Source: Acidobacteriota bacterium
GTDB lineage: Bacteria; Acidobacteriota; Holophagae; Holophagales; Holophagaceae
Assembly (NCBI GenBank): GCA_016195985.1
Contig: JACPYP010000010.1
Location: forward strand, 1-52,486
DNA: 52,486 nt
Reading direction: 5' to 3'
In this document: in pieces, positions 42,470 through 51,609 of the stretch
How the letters are laid out: every line of letters begins with the position of its first letter
Position numbering within the stretch: position 1 is the stretch's first letter
Translations under genes and position numbers: made by a program
Notes under the pieces: generated by a model
The model's database searches: none
What the model saw: only the letters and a program-made list of their open reading frames with translations
Told to the model about the DNA's origin: nothing

Positions 42470-44374
42470 CTAGTCTTCCAGGGGCACCTGGACGGCGCTG
42501 GTGTTGATGTAGATGCCGCCGAAGTGGCCCCAGAGGCTGCTGAAGCCGGGGCGCAGGCGTCCCTGCTGGTCGAGGGCCTGCATTTCCGTAGAGAGCAGTT
42601 TCTGGGCTTCCGTGGTCTGAAGATCCTGGATGAGGTTGCGGCGGGTTTCGAAGGTCAGGGCCGGAGCGGGTTCCCGGGAGGTGATGCGGGCCACCCACAG
42701 CTTGCCGTCCTGGGTCCAGAGCACGGGCGTGGTTTGGCCGACGGCGGTCTCCAGCAGCGCCTTGCGGATGCCGGGGTGGGCCACCAGCTCGCGCAGTCCA
42801 CTGAGGGGGCCGGCGGCCTGATCGGTGACGGGCCCCACGGCCTGGAGGCCACCGTCCTTCAGGGCCTGCTGGGCCTTGGCCAAAGCGGCCCTGCGGGCCT
42901 CTTCCTGGCGGTAGGCGGTCAGCACCTTGGCGCGGACTTCCTTGAAGGGGGGCACGGCCTCGGGCAGTTCGGACTGGACGCGGAACAGCAGGTAGCGCTC
43001 TCCGAAGGACATGGGCTTGGAGACTTCGCCCACCTTCAGGCGGAAGGCCTCGTTGACCAGCTGGGGCAGTTCGGGAAGGCCCTCGGACTGGGCGCCGGGC
43101 TCGTTGCTGAAGGGCTGGGTGAGCTGGGCGGCGCTGCCCAGGCTTTTGGCCGCGGCAGCCAGATCGCCGCCGTTGGCGCGCTTGCGGATCTGCTCCAGGC
43201 GCTCCTGGGCGCGGGAGGCGAAGCGGCTTTCGGAAAGCTCGCGGGCCAGGCTGTCCTTCACGTCCTCGAAGGTCTTTTCGCGGCGGCCTTCCAGCTTGAT
43301 GAGGTGGATGCCGAACTGGGTGCGCACGGGCTGGCTGATCTCGCCCACCTTGAGGGCGGCGGCCGCGTCGGAGAAGGGCTTGACCATCTTGGAGGCGTTG
43401 AACCATCCCAGGTCGCCGCCGCTGCCCTTGGCGGTGGGATCCTCGCTCTGCTCTTCGGCGGTCTTGCCGAAATCGAGGCCCTTCAGCAGGCGCTCGCGCA
43501 ACAGGTTGGCCTTGGCCATGGCCTCCTGGACCTGGGCTTCCCCCTCGGCCTTGAAGAGGATGTGGCGGGCTTTGAACTCCGTGTTGTCGGCCTTGCGGGA
43601 GGCGAAGGCGGCCTTGAGGGCGGCGTCGTCCACCTGCACGTCCTTGCCCAAAGCAGCCCGGTCCACGGCCACGAACTGGAGGATGCGGCGGGGCGGCTGA
43701 AGGAAGCGGTCGCCGCCGGCCTTGTAGAAAGGCTCCAGCGTGGCGTCACCCGGATCAGCCACGGCACTGGGATCCACCGCGAGGCTGGCCTGCTGGAAGG
43801 CCACCTTCTCGTTGCGCAGGCGGTTCTCCAGGTTCACCCAGGCTTCATCCACGGGCACCTGGAGGGCGGCCTGCTGGATGAGCTTGGTGCGCATCAGCTC
43901 GGAGCGGAGCATCCGCTCCTGCATGGCCGGGTTGAAGTTGACCTCCTGGAAGATCTGCTTCAGCTCGGCGGTGGACTTCAGGTCGCCCTTGGCGTCCTTG
44001 AAGATGGGGTATTGGCGGAGAAAGGCCCGGAGGCGGGCGCCCACTTCCTCATCCGTCACCACCACGTGGTGCCGGTCGGCCAGTTCCTCCATGAGCTTCT
44101 GGTTGGTGAGGTCCCGCAGGGCCTGGGACTGGACGAAGGGCTTGAGGGCTTCGGGGCTGGCCTGCTTGCCGTAGCGCTGGTAGAGCTCCTGCATGTGCTC
44201 CGCCAGGTCTCGCATGGTGACTTCATGGCCATAGACCCGGGCTACCACGGTGTCTGCGGAAACCGCCCCCCCCGAAGGGGCCAGGTAGGCCACCAGGCCC
44301 AGGAGCACGACGATCATCACCGCAGCCATGGGCGTGCGGTTGGATTTGAAGACCTGGCGGAAGGAACGAAGCAT
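42470..44374 (-). CDS. PpiD-like periplasmic peptidyl-prolyl isomerase / chaperone
   Basis: A 634-residue protein with one N-terminal membrane helix (MAAVMIVVLLGLVAYLAP) and a SurA/PpiD chaperone domain. A central parvulin domain (residues about 270-370) has FKARHILFKAEGEA, SEDPTAKGSGGDLGWF, SQPVRTQFGIHLIKLEG and the expected spacing. A second, degenerate parvulin-like part is present in the C-terminal half. It assists folding of exported proteins at the periplasmic face of the inner membrane. The start is ATG 44374, with GGAG six bases upstream; extending to 44407 has no support. It is divergent from def. Confidence 0.9.
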   Translation of the reverse strand: MLRSFRQVFKSNRTPMAAVMIVVLLGLVAYLAPSGGAVSADTVVARVYGHEVTMRDLAEHMQELYQRYGKQASPEALKPFVQSQALRDLTNQKLMEELADRHHVVVTDEEVGARLRAFLRQYPIFKDAKGDLKSTAELKQIFQEVNFNPAMQERMLRSELMRTKLIQQAALQVPVDEAWVNLENRLRNEKVAFQQASLAVDPSAVADPGDATLEPFYKAGGDRFLQPPRRILQFVAVDRAALGKDVQVDDAALKAAFASRKADNTEFKARHILFKAEGEAQVQEAMAKANLLRERLLKGLDFGKTAEEQSEDPTAKGSGGDLGWFNASKMVKPFSDAAAALKVGEISQPVRTQFGIHLIKLEGRREKTFEDVKDSLARELSESRFASRAQERLEQIRKRANGGDLAAAAKSLGSAAQLTQPFSNEPGAQSEGLPELPQLVNEAFRLKVGEVSKPMSFGERYLLFRVQSELPEAVPPFKEVRAKVLTAYRQEEARRAALAKAQQALKDGGLQAVGPVTDQAAGPLSGLRELVAHPGIRKALLETAVGQTTPVLWTQDGKLWVARITSREPAPALTFETRRNLIQDLQTTEAQKLLSTEMQALDQQGRLRPGFSSLWGHFGGIYINTSAVQVPLED

Positions 44375-44448
44375 GCGTGGCTCCAGACGGACCCCCCAGA
44401 TTACCAAGGGAGGGGCGTTGGATTACACTGGAATGCTGGAGAGGTTGA

Positions 44449-44952
44449 ATGGCCGTTTTACCCGTGCTCACGTGGGGGGATCCCCGCCTCAAGAAGAACA
44501 GCGAGGATGTCGGGGCCTGGACCCCCGAGCTGGAACAGCTCGTGGCCGACATGTTCGAGACCGCTCTGGGCGAAGAAGGCGTCGGCCTGGCCGCGCCCCA
44601 GGTGGGCGTGAACCTCAACCTGGCGGTCATCGATTGCTCCTGCGGGGAAGATCCGGCGGAGCAGATCATCCTCATCAACCCGGAGATCATCAAGGAAGAG
44701 GGATCCCAGGTGGGTCCCGAGGGCTGCTTGTCCATCCCAGGCATCCGGGAGGTGCTGGAGCGGCCTCAGAGGGTGACCCTGCGCAATCGCGCCAAGGACG
44801 GCACCTGGCATGAGCTGAGCGGCGAGGATCTGCTGGCCCGGGCCTTCTGCCACGAGATCGACCACCTGCGCGGCCGGCTTTTCGTGGAGTACTTCGGGCC
44901 CGTGAAGCGGCAAGTGCTTCAGCGGAAATACCAGAAGATGATGAAGGGATAG
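44449..44952 (+). CDS. def: peptide deformylase
   Basis: This 167-residue metalloenzyme removes the formyl group from nascent proteins. The three family motifs are intact: GVGLAAPQVG (residues 44-53), EGCLSIPG with metal ligand Cys93, and HEIDH at 135-139 with ligands His135 and His139 and catalytic Glu136. It is followed two bases later by fmt, a classic pairing of the formylation and deformylation steps. Confidence 0.96.
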   Translation: MAVLPVLTWGDPRLKKNSEDVGAWTPELEQLVADMFETALGEEGVGLAAPQVGVNLNLAVIDCSCGEDPAEQIILINPEIIKEEGSQVGPEGCLSIPGIREVLERPQRVTLRNRAKDGTWHELSGEDLLARAFCHEIDHLRGRLFVEYFGPVKRQVLQRKYQKMMKG

Positions 44953-44954
44953 AC

Positions 44955-45881
44955 ATGGTCCGCATCGCCTTCCTCGGCACCCCCCGCGCGGCTGTTCCGG
45001 CGTTGCGGGCCCTGGCCGGGGAGGGGGTCGAGGCGGTGTTCTGCAATCCCGACCGGCCCGCGGGCCGGGGGCGCCACCTGGAGGCCCCGCCCGTGAAGGT
45101 CGCGGCTCAGGAGCTGGGCCTGCCCCTGCAGCAGCCCGGGAGCTGGAAGGCGCCGGAAGCGCGCGAACGGTGGGAAAGCCTGAAGATCGAGCTGGCGGTG
45201 GTGGTGGCCTACGGCCATATTCTGCCGCGGTGGATGCTGGAGTCCTGCCCGCTGGGCGCCTGGAACCTGCACTTCTCCCTGCTGCCGCGCTGGCGGGGCG
45301 CGGCGCCGGTCAATCACGCGCTGCTGGCTGGGGACGAGGAAACCGGGGTCAGCCTCATGCGCATCTCGCCAGGGTTGGATGAAGGGCCCGTGCTTTCCCA
45401 AAGCCACCGCGACATCACGCAGCAGGACACGGCCGAATCCCTGCTGGAGGATCTCTCCCGCGATGCGGCGGACCTGCTCATGGACCAGCTGCCCCTGTTG
45501 CTGTCCGGCAGCGGCCAGCCCATGGAGCAGCAGCACGACCGGGCCACCTATGCCTCCAAGCTGCACAAGGAGATGGGCCGTCTGGATTGGCGGCGCCCCG
45601 CCGTGGACCTGCATCGCCAGGCCCGGGCCCTGTGGCCTTGGCCGGGCAGTGAGCTGCAGATGGAAGGCCAGGCCCTCAAGGTCTGCGGCGTGGGGGCCCT
45701 GCGTCCCGTGTGCTACCGCGATCCCGGCCAGCTCCTCTGGGGCCGGGAAGAAGGCGCCTGGCTGGTGACCGCGGAGGGAGCCCTGGAACTCACCCGCCTT
45801 CAACGCCCAGGCAAGCCCGTCCAACCCGCCCTGCAGGCCCTGCAGCCCTGGGGCGCCAGCGGCAGCCGCCCGGTGGACTGA
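44955..45881 (+). CDS. fmt: methionyl-tRNA formyltransferase
   Basis: The 308-residue enzyme formylates Met-tRNA(fMet) using 10-formyl-tetrahydrofolate. The N-terminal Rossmann domain has IAFLGTPRAAVPALRAL. The catalytic region contains VVAYGHILP, NLHFSLLPRWRGAAPV and the downstream ETGVSLMRI. The C-terminal tRNA-binding OB-like domain is shorter and more divergent than in E. coli. It is directly coupled to def, so both are probably expressed together. Confidence 0.95.
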   Translation: MVRIAFLGTPRAAVPALRALAGEGVEAVFCNPDRPAGRGRHLEAPPVKVAAQELGLPLQQPGSWKAPEARERWESLKIELAVVVAYGHILPRWMLESCPLGAWNLHFSLLPRWRGAAPVNHALLAGDEETGVSLMRISPGLDEGPVLSQSHRDITQQDTAESLLEDLSRDAADLLMDQLPLLLSGSGQPMEQQHDRATYASKLHKEMGRLDWRRPAVDLHRQARALWPWPGSELQMEGQALKVCGVGALRPVCYRDPGQLLWGREEGAWLVTAEGALELTRLQRPGKPVQPALQALQPWGASGSRPVD

Positions 45882-46187
45882 TTCTCAGGGGCCGCGGCGC
45901 CCCAGGGATGCCTGGATCTGACCGGGATAGGCGTTGCTTAGGTCGTCCATCCGTTCGGCGGCGAAAATGACACCGTTCGGGGGTCTTGGTTCCCATTTCG
46001 AGGTAGGCTCTCCATAGTCCTACATTGAAATGCCATGCGCCGCAGCATGCGATTCGTTGTGGTGCGCCCCCCCTTAAGCCACCGATTTATTCGGGCGAAA
46101 TCCAGCCTTCAGCCGGACGGATGGGCCGGTATCTGGCTCACCCGGGGGCTCTTTGCACCGCCAATGATGATCCCTTCAGGAACCGAC
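45882..46187. other. intergenic region before the second RHS locus
   Basis: About 300 bases without a gene. It starts with a GC hairpin (GGGGC...GCCCC near 45889-45905) that may end fmt transcription and ends with the AGGAA ribosome binding site of the RHS gene. An in-frame ATG at 46035 exists but lacks a ribosome binding site and would hide the signal peptide. No riboswitch or operator was identified. Confidence 0.5.
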
Positions 46188-48407
46188 ATGAATCCTGGCC
46201 GCATCTTCCGACTCGCTCTGGGCGTGATTCTCGCTGCGGGCGCCTTGCGCGCTCAGATCGCGGCGAATGCCCGCATGCCGCCCGTCATCGACATGACGCG
46301 AAGCGGTTGGGACGTTTCCCTCCAGAACGGAAACCTGACCTTCGCCATTCCCCTGACCGTGGTGCCGGGAGAGGTACCCATTCCGGTGGCCTTTGGCATG
46401 AATGGGACCTATCTCTCCAAGATGGAACCTGGTCCCTCACGCTACGTTTACCGGCCGGACGGGAGCATCGTAAGAAGGATCAACACCTCTGACGAACTGC
46501 GCCGTCCGGTGATTGGTGCCATCCATTTTGGCTACATCTCCAGTCCCGCCACTGTCGGGGCTACCATTGGCAATGAAGAAGATGGGCCGTTTCTGGGGCA
46601 CGAAATCGAGGGCTTGACGGTTCTCGAGGATGGTACTCAGATCCCCGATCAGGACTGGACCGTCTTTTCCACTCATTCAGAACTGGGCGGGGTCCTGAAC
46701 CTGCCCCAGGCCTACACCTTTGCCGCGGTGAGCACGGCCACAGCCCTGGTGGATCCCACGGCGCGCTACCTCTCCTACACCACGACTACGGATGGGCTTG
46801 GGGCAACCTATAAACCCATCGTTCAAGGGCTGGCACTCTCGGGGTTTGGGAACCCCAGTCCAACCTATAAAGTGGTGCTGGATAAGAACCGGGCGAGGGT
46901 CTATGCCTATGCGCCCGCCATCTCCAGTTGGTTGCCCGTGCTTTGGGCTGATCGCTTTGGTCACCATGTGACCTTTTCCTGGGACCGCATGACGTCGGGT
47001 TTTCCCGCGGGAAGTCCGAGCACGCTGACTGCCCTTTCCAGCGTGACCGTGATCAATCAGCGGCGGAAAGGGGTCGTTCTTCGCTGGTCGGAGTATTCCT
47101 CTGGAACATCGGCGGCAGATATCCTCCGCGTGGATTACGTGGGGCTGGATGCCCCGAGCCTGCTGGTCCGGGGCTACCCCGGTCCCTCAGCGAACGCTCC
47201 GGCCGGTGCGGCCGCGAATGTCGCCTCCAGAAGCTTCCTGCTCGTTCCGAGCATTGTCGGGGCCTTCTGCCGGCCAACTTCCATCCAGGTGGGACCGACC
47301 TCCATCATCGCCCAACCGGATTGGACGAGTCCCACCGGGCCGGGAAAGCCGGTTCCACCCAGCTCTCCTCAAGCGAGCATCCAGGCCCCCCTTCAATCCT
47401 GGAGCTTTGCCTATGACGGCGCTTTGGCGGAGCTGACTTCCTGCACCGACCCTTTCGGGGTCACCACCCAGTTCACCTATGCGAACTACACGCCCAGCAC
47501 GCGGGGCGTGACCCAGGTTGATTCGGTGGATGGGGGCCAGTTCAAGCGCTCCATGCGCTGGACGCGGACCTTCGGAAGCCCGGCCACGGTCAAGCTTGAA
47601 GGCTGGTGGGATCCCAGTCAGATGACGAATCCGGATCGCTACCACCTGTACACCTTTCCCACGAGCAGCCTGAACAACGGCAATGGGGCCTACCAGACTG
47701 ATGCTTTGATCGATACCAGCGAGAAAACCTGGAGCACCGCCACCTACAGCTATTCCGCCCAGGGCGCGGGTTTGAATGCCGGGCTTTCAGGTGTGGATTC
47801 CATCAGGATCAGCAGGGATGGCTCGCCGACCCTCACCACCAGCTTCGGATACGCCAACTCAGCATCGAAACTTCAAACCACCACGCAGAATGTGACCGCG
47901 ACCGATGCCGCAGGAAAGGTCTACAACGTGTCCTCGGTGGTCAATACCTACGGATCCCGCTGGGACATGCTGGATGGGCGGCAGCTGACCCAATCCATGA
48001 CCACGCGCTACAAACCCGATGGCGTCACGGCGCTACCTGCGGTGGTCCAGAAGCAGGTTTGGGATGAGCCCATTTCGGGGCCGCCCCTTCTCCAATTGCA
48101 AAAGAGCTATCTGGATACAGGGAAGAATGGACGGCACGGTTCCGCCTATGCCTACGACGCCCAAGGACGCCTCTCAAGCGTTGATGTCTATCACTTGGAA
48201 GGCATTCACCACAATCGCCGGCCCGAACACCCAGGTGATGACGTACGACTCCGAAAGCGGCATGCAGGCCTCGGTTACGTCCGCCGACAATGGCGCCGGC
48301 TGGCCCACACCGATCATCAGCCAGTCCCAGGGCGGTTTCGACAGCTGGGGGCGGGCCACGACGCAGACGGACGCGGCTGGGGTGACCACCACCGTCACGT
48401 TCGATGA
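46188..48407 (+). CDS. RHS protein, N-terminal part (frame broken near 48195)
   Basis: The start is ATG 46188, five bases after AGGAA, with a signal peptide (IFRLALGVILAAGALRAQ). Residues 25-640 form a long non-YD region, like the N-terminal half of the RHS protein at 229-4515. The first YD-type elements (GSAYAYDAQGRLSSVDVY) appear just before the family resemblance stops near 48195. After that point this frame is nonsense to its stop at 48407, while resemblance continues in the +1 frame. The gene therefore appears to be the front of one about 1805-residue RHS protein. There is no PAAR domain, so Sec export rather than a type VI route is suggested. Confidence 0.8.
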   Translation: MNPGRIFRLALGVILAAGALRAQIAANARMPPVIDMTRSGWDVSLQNGNLTFAIPLTVVPGEVPIPVAFGMNGTYLSKMEPGPSRYVYRPDGSIVRRINTSDELRRPVIGAIHFGYISSPATVGATIGNEEDGPFLGHEIEGLTVLEDGTQIPDQDWTVFSTHSELGGVLNLPQAYTFAAVSTATALVDPTARYLSYTTTTDGLGATYKPIVQGLALSGFGNPSPTYKVVLDKNRARVYAYAPAISSWLPVLWADRFGHHVTFSWDRMTSGFPAGSPSTLTALSSVTVINQRRKGVVLRWSEYSSGTSAADILRVDYVGLDAPSLLVRGYPGPSANAPAGAAANVASRSFLLVPSIVGAFCRPTSIQVGPTSIIAQPDWTSPTGPGKPVPPSSPQASIQAPLQSWSFAYDGALAELTSCTDPFGVTTQFTYANYTPSTRGVTQVDSVDGGQFKRSMRWTRTFGSPATVKLEGWWDPSQMTNPDRYHLYTFPTSSLNNGNGAYQTDALIDTSEKTWSTATYSYSAQGAGLNAGLSGVDSIRISRDGSPTLTTSFGYANSASKLQTTTQNVTATDAAGKVYNVSSVVNTYGSRWDMLDGRQLTQSMTTRYKPDGVTALPAVVQKQVWDEPISGPPLLQLQKSYLDTGKNGRHGSAYAYDAQGRLSSVDVYHLEGIHHNRRPEHPGDDVRLRKRHAGLGYVRRQWRRLAHTDHQPVPGRFRQLGAGHDADGRGWGDHHRHVR

Positions 48408-50118
48408 TCGGGGCCGCGTCACCTCCAAATCGCGCCCAGGTTCGCCAAGCATTAGCTACGCCTATCCTGATGAATGGACCACCACGGTGACCGCCAATGG
48501 GTTGGACACCATCTCTGTCTATGACGGGTTTCACCGGCTGCAAAGCCTCACCAAGCCCACCGGAAGCGGAACCAGCATTGTTCAGAAGCTGACCTATGAC
48601 GTGTATGGGCGTTTGGTCAGCCTCCGCGAAACCACCAGTGCCGGCTCCACTCGAAACGAAACCTGGGCCTACGATGCCCTCGACCGGCCCATCAGCCATG
48701 CGCCATTGGCGGGGGCGGCGACCACCACGGCCTACAGGGCTTCGGGAATCAATACCCAGACAACCACAACGCTATCGAATGGGACGGCCACCTCGGTTCT
48801 CAAGGACCCTTTTGGCCAGACAGTCTTGGTGACCACACCGGATGGCACCCAAAACGCTTCCACCTATGACGAGTTTGGGAATCAGACAACTCTCAGCGTG
48901 GTGCCTATCACCGGCGGAAGCCAAACAAGGACCTGGACCTTTGATCCCCTCGGCCGGCTGACCTCCAAGACAGAACCGGAGACGAACACTCAGGTCTTCA
49001 AAGCCTTTAACGCGCTGAACCAGCCCACCAGCATCACGGAAGCGTATGGCACCGCTGACGCTCGGGAGCGAATCCTGACGTACGACGGTTTCGGGCGGCT
49101 ACGGACCATGGAAAATGGGGAAACCCGTCTCTCCTACGATTATTCGGGGGTAAACCTCACATTCAGTTCGCGGCGCGCGGTTGGGGGCAGCACTGTTCAG
49201 CAGTCCTTCACCTACGCAGGGGCGGGCGGGCGCCTGAGTTCGGAAAGCACCATTCAACCGGGCCTCACCACCACCATCGGCTACGACTATGACGCCAGCA
49301 CGGGCAACCTGAAAGCCCTGACCTATCCCAGCGGCCGGGTGGTGGGCTATGGATACGACGCGCTGGGCCGCGTGACCAGCATCTCGAACAACGGCGCCAC
49401 ACTGGTGAACAACGTCATCTACGACGAATGGGGCAACCGGCACCAGACCCAGTTCGCCTCCGGCAGCCAGGACCAGTGGGATGCGGATCTGAGCGGAGCG
49501 CGACTGAAAGCCTGGAACATCGGCTATGTCGGAGGTGGACCCGATGGACGCAGCTACCTCTACGACGACGCCACGAACGTCCTGAAGACGGCGGGAGAGT
49601 GGAGCCTCGTCCACGACAACATGGGCCGCCTGACCGAGGCGGATGGCTTCGGCCTCAAGACCGCCCACGGCTACGATGCCTTTGGCAATGCCACCTACCA
49701 TCTGGCGACGCCTAATGGTTCAACCGTTCCGGCCACCTTCAACAATTTCACCTTCAACCCCACGCCCAACAACCAGATCCCCGGGCAGGAAAGCAATGGC
49801 GCCCTGACCGGCTGGAACACCAACCTGCGGGGAGAAGCCACCCAAGTGGGAACCGCCACGGCCAGCGGAACCGCCCTGGCCCTGGGCTGGGATGGCCTGG
49901 GAGCGCTGTCCTCCGTGGCCTGGAGCGGAGGGAACCAGAGCTACCTGTATGCGCCTTCGGGGATGCGGGTGAGTACGGTCGATGTGGTCAATGCCAGCAA
50001 TAACCGGAAGTACGCCTACACTTCGAGTGGACTGCTTCTGTCGGAACTGGACGGACCTGTTCAGAGTGTTCATGGGGGCAAAAAGCGCTACGAATTCCTC
50101 ACGATCCAACAAGGCTAA
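48184..50118 (+). CDS. RHS protein, middle part with YD repeats
   Basis: This is the +1 frame relative to the preceding part. From WKAFTTIAGPNTQVMTYDSES onward it consists of YD repeats (e.g. VTFDDRGRVTSK, LTYDVYGRLVSL, WTFDPLGRLTSK, YGYDALGRVTSI, HGYDAFGNATYH), the shell-forming repeats of RHS proteins. The ATG at 48184 is the nearest start in this frame but has no good ribosome binding site. Translation as a separate protein is therefore unlikely; a +1 shift, an assembly indel or decay is more probable. The frame ends at TAA 50116-50118, soon after YAYTSSGLLLSEL. That is the same structural point at which the RHS gene at 229-4515 ends. Confidence 0.75.
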   Translation: MSITWKAFTTIAGPNTQVMTYDSESGMQASVTSADNGAGWPTPIISQSQGGFDSWGRATTQTDAAGVTTTVTFDDRGRVTSKSRPGSPSISYAYPDEWTTTVTANGLDTISVYDGFHRLQSLTKPTGSGTSIVQKLTYDVYGRLVSLRETTSAGSTRNETWAYDALDRPISHAPLAGAATTTAYRASGINTQTTTTLSNGTATSVLKDPFGQTVLVTTPDGTQNASTYDEFGNQTTLSVVPITGGSQTRTWTFDPLGRLTSKTEPETNTQVFKAFNALNQPTSITEAYGTADARERILTYDGFGRLRTMENGETRLSYDYSGVNLTFSSRRAVGGSTVQQSFTYAGAGGRLSSESTIQPGLTTTIGYDYDASTGNLKALTYPSGRVVGYGYDALGRVTSISNNGATLVNNVIYDEWGNRHQTQFASGSQDQWDADLSGARLKAWNIGYVGGGPDGRSYLYDDATNVLKTAGEWSLVHDNMGRLTEADGFGLKTAHGYDAFGNATYHLATPNGSTVPATFNNFTFNPTPNNQIPGQESNGALTGWNTNLRGEATQVGTATASGTALALGWDGLGALSSVAWSGGNQSYLYAPSGMRVSTVDVVNASNNRKYAYTSSGLLLSELDGPVQSVHGGKKRYEFLTIQQG

Positions 50119-51605
50119 GTGCTTGTGAAAAATATTTAGGGACCTTCAACGTAGGAGAGATTGCTACTGCAACGGTTTGGTTTAAAGCGCCGAAAGGCGT
50201 GGTGGGAGCCATATATATTGGAGATGCTGGTGGCGTAGACCCGTATGACAATCAGGCGGTGGTCCTAAAAACGGGGAATGGCAACTGGCAACAGGTGTCT
50301 GTGGCTCACACCATGACGCATGCTGACCAAATGTGGGTAATTGTTTACTCAGATACCGATTCGTCTGTACCCCATCCAGGAGTTGTTTATGACGATTTAC
50401 TCGTTACTGGATCGATCCAGGGCGTTGTGCTCCAAGATGGATTCGAGGGATCCTGGCCGTACACCGCTACGATCTCTAGCGATCCAGGCGGATGGACAAC
50501 TTGGCTTGCTGGCGTGTTTCAGGAAACGTTGGGCCAGGAGGACCCAGGTCTTTGGCGCAGAGAGGTGATCTACCTCGGATCTCTGGCTATCGCAGAGGTG
50601 GATGCCAATGGCATGCATGAACTCCACAGCGACCACCTGGGCAGTCCGCGGCTGGTGACCCGGGGGAACGGCGCCTGGGATGGTGGTCTCATCGGGACGG
50701 TGGAGGCCACACAGGCCTATGGCCCCTACGGTGAACTGATCTCACAAACAGGCAGCTACGTACCCCTCATGGGCTACACCGGACACATCCAAACCGACGC
50801 CTCAGGCCTCATCTACATGCGTGGCCGCTACTACAGCCCCGCCTGGCACGCCTTTGTGAACAGCGACCAAGGCGTGGACCCCAACACCTGGAACCAGAGG
50901 GCGTATGTGGGTGGGAGTCCGTTCATGGCAACGGATCCAAGCGGGAACGTGTTGTTTATGACAGGGTTTTGGGAGTGGTTATTTGGGCTCGGCGGGGGAG
51001 GCAGTATGCCCGGCACTACCGTTGAGGTCGTCGACAATATGCCTAAAGACACCCCCACGACGGTTATCTCTTGGTGGCCAGGAGGGTTCCCCGACCCCGT
51101 GACACCCATTTCAACTGTAGGAGAAGGACGAGGGCGTGGCGGAACTGTGGCGCCGCAAGCACCGAAGACCAAAGGACCGTGCCCGCCGAACGTGAAGGCA
51201 TTCTTGAACAACCCGCAGGTTCAACAGACCCTTCAATCGGTAGCCACTGCTCTGAATACGAACGTGAATTTCGTTGGTGCTCAAGCCTCGATGGAGAGTG
51301 GATGGCTCAATGCTCACAATGCCGGCCTTAATAACCTTTTCGGCTTGACCAGGGGCGGTGGCAGGAACATCGCATTCGGTAGTTTGGCGGATTCGGGGAC
51401 CGCTTACGTTAACGCTGCGGCTGTGAACGGAATCAATCCAACCAAGGTATATGGGGCGACAACGATTCAGCAGTTTGCTAATCAACTGCAATCGCCGGAC
51501 CCCTATCGATACAACAGCGTTGATGCCAATGGGTATTCAAACAAGCTGATAAACCAATACAACTACTACATGAAAATGGTAGACAACTGCCAACCGGCGC
51601 AATAG
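50004..51605 (+). CDS. RHS protein, C-terminal part: lectin-like insert, core and peptidoglycan-hydrolase tip
   Basis: This frame (same as the N-terminal part) is open from 50004; the first possible start is GTG 50199. Residues counted from 50199: 1-95 look like a jelly-roll carbohydrate-binding or lectin domain (VVLKTGNGNWQQVSVAHT...GVVYDDLLVTG). About 115-245 is the conserved RHS core (ELHSDHLGSPRLVTRG...GHIQTDASGLIYMRGRYY...FMATDPSG). About 330-468 is the variable tip. The tip contains VGAQASMESGW and NNLFGLTRGG, the Glu-containing signature of glucosaminidase/lysozyme-like wall hydrolases, with Glu366 as likely catalytic acid. The insert and the tip are AT-richer than the core, as in mosaic RHS genes. 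Confidence 0.8.
   Translation, partial: PEVRLHFEWTASVGTGRTCSECSWGQKALRIPHDPTRLSACEKYLGTFNVGEIATATVWFKAPKGVVGAIYIGDAGGVDPYDNQAVVLKTGNGNWQQVSVAHTMTHADQMWVIVYSDTDSSVPHPGVVYDDLLVTGSIQGVVLQDGFEGSWPYTATISSDPGGWTTWLAGVFQETLGQEDPGLWRREVIYLGSLAIAEVDANGMHELHSDHLGSPRLVTRGNGAWDGGLIGTVEATQAYGPYGELISQTGSYVPLMGYTGHIQTDASGLIYMRGRYYSPAWHAFVNSDQGVDPNTWNQRAYVGGSPFMATDPSGNVLFMTGFWEWLFGLGGGGSMPGTTVEVVDNMPKDTPTTVISWWPGGFPDPVTPISTVGEGRGRGGTVAPQAPKTKGPCPPNVKAFLNNPQVQQTLQSVATALNTNVNFVGAQASMESGWLNAHNAGLNNLFGLTRGGGRNIAFGSLADSGTAYVNAAAVNGINPTKVYGATTIQQFANQLQSPDPYRYNSVDANGYSNKLINQYNYYMKMVDNCQPAQ
50079..50085 (+). other. possible -1 slippery site (CAAAAAG)
   Basis: In the frame of the middle RHS part the codons are GGC AAA AAG CGC. 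Slipping back one base on AAA-AAG leads into the open frame of the core and tip. A run of five G residues precedes it. The overlap window for a shift is 50004-50118. No downstream stem-loop is evident, and homopolymer sequencing error is an alternative. Confidence 0.35.
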
Positions 51606-51609
51606 GTGG

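Noticed and set aside
48019-48183. Start of the middle RHS part at ATG 48019
   Set aside because: Codons 48019-48183 are out-of-frame sequence of the N-terminal part; family resemblance in this frame starts only after about 48195.
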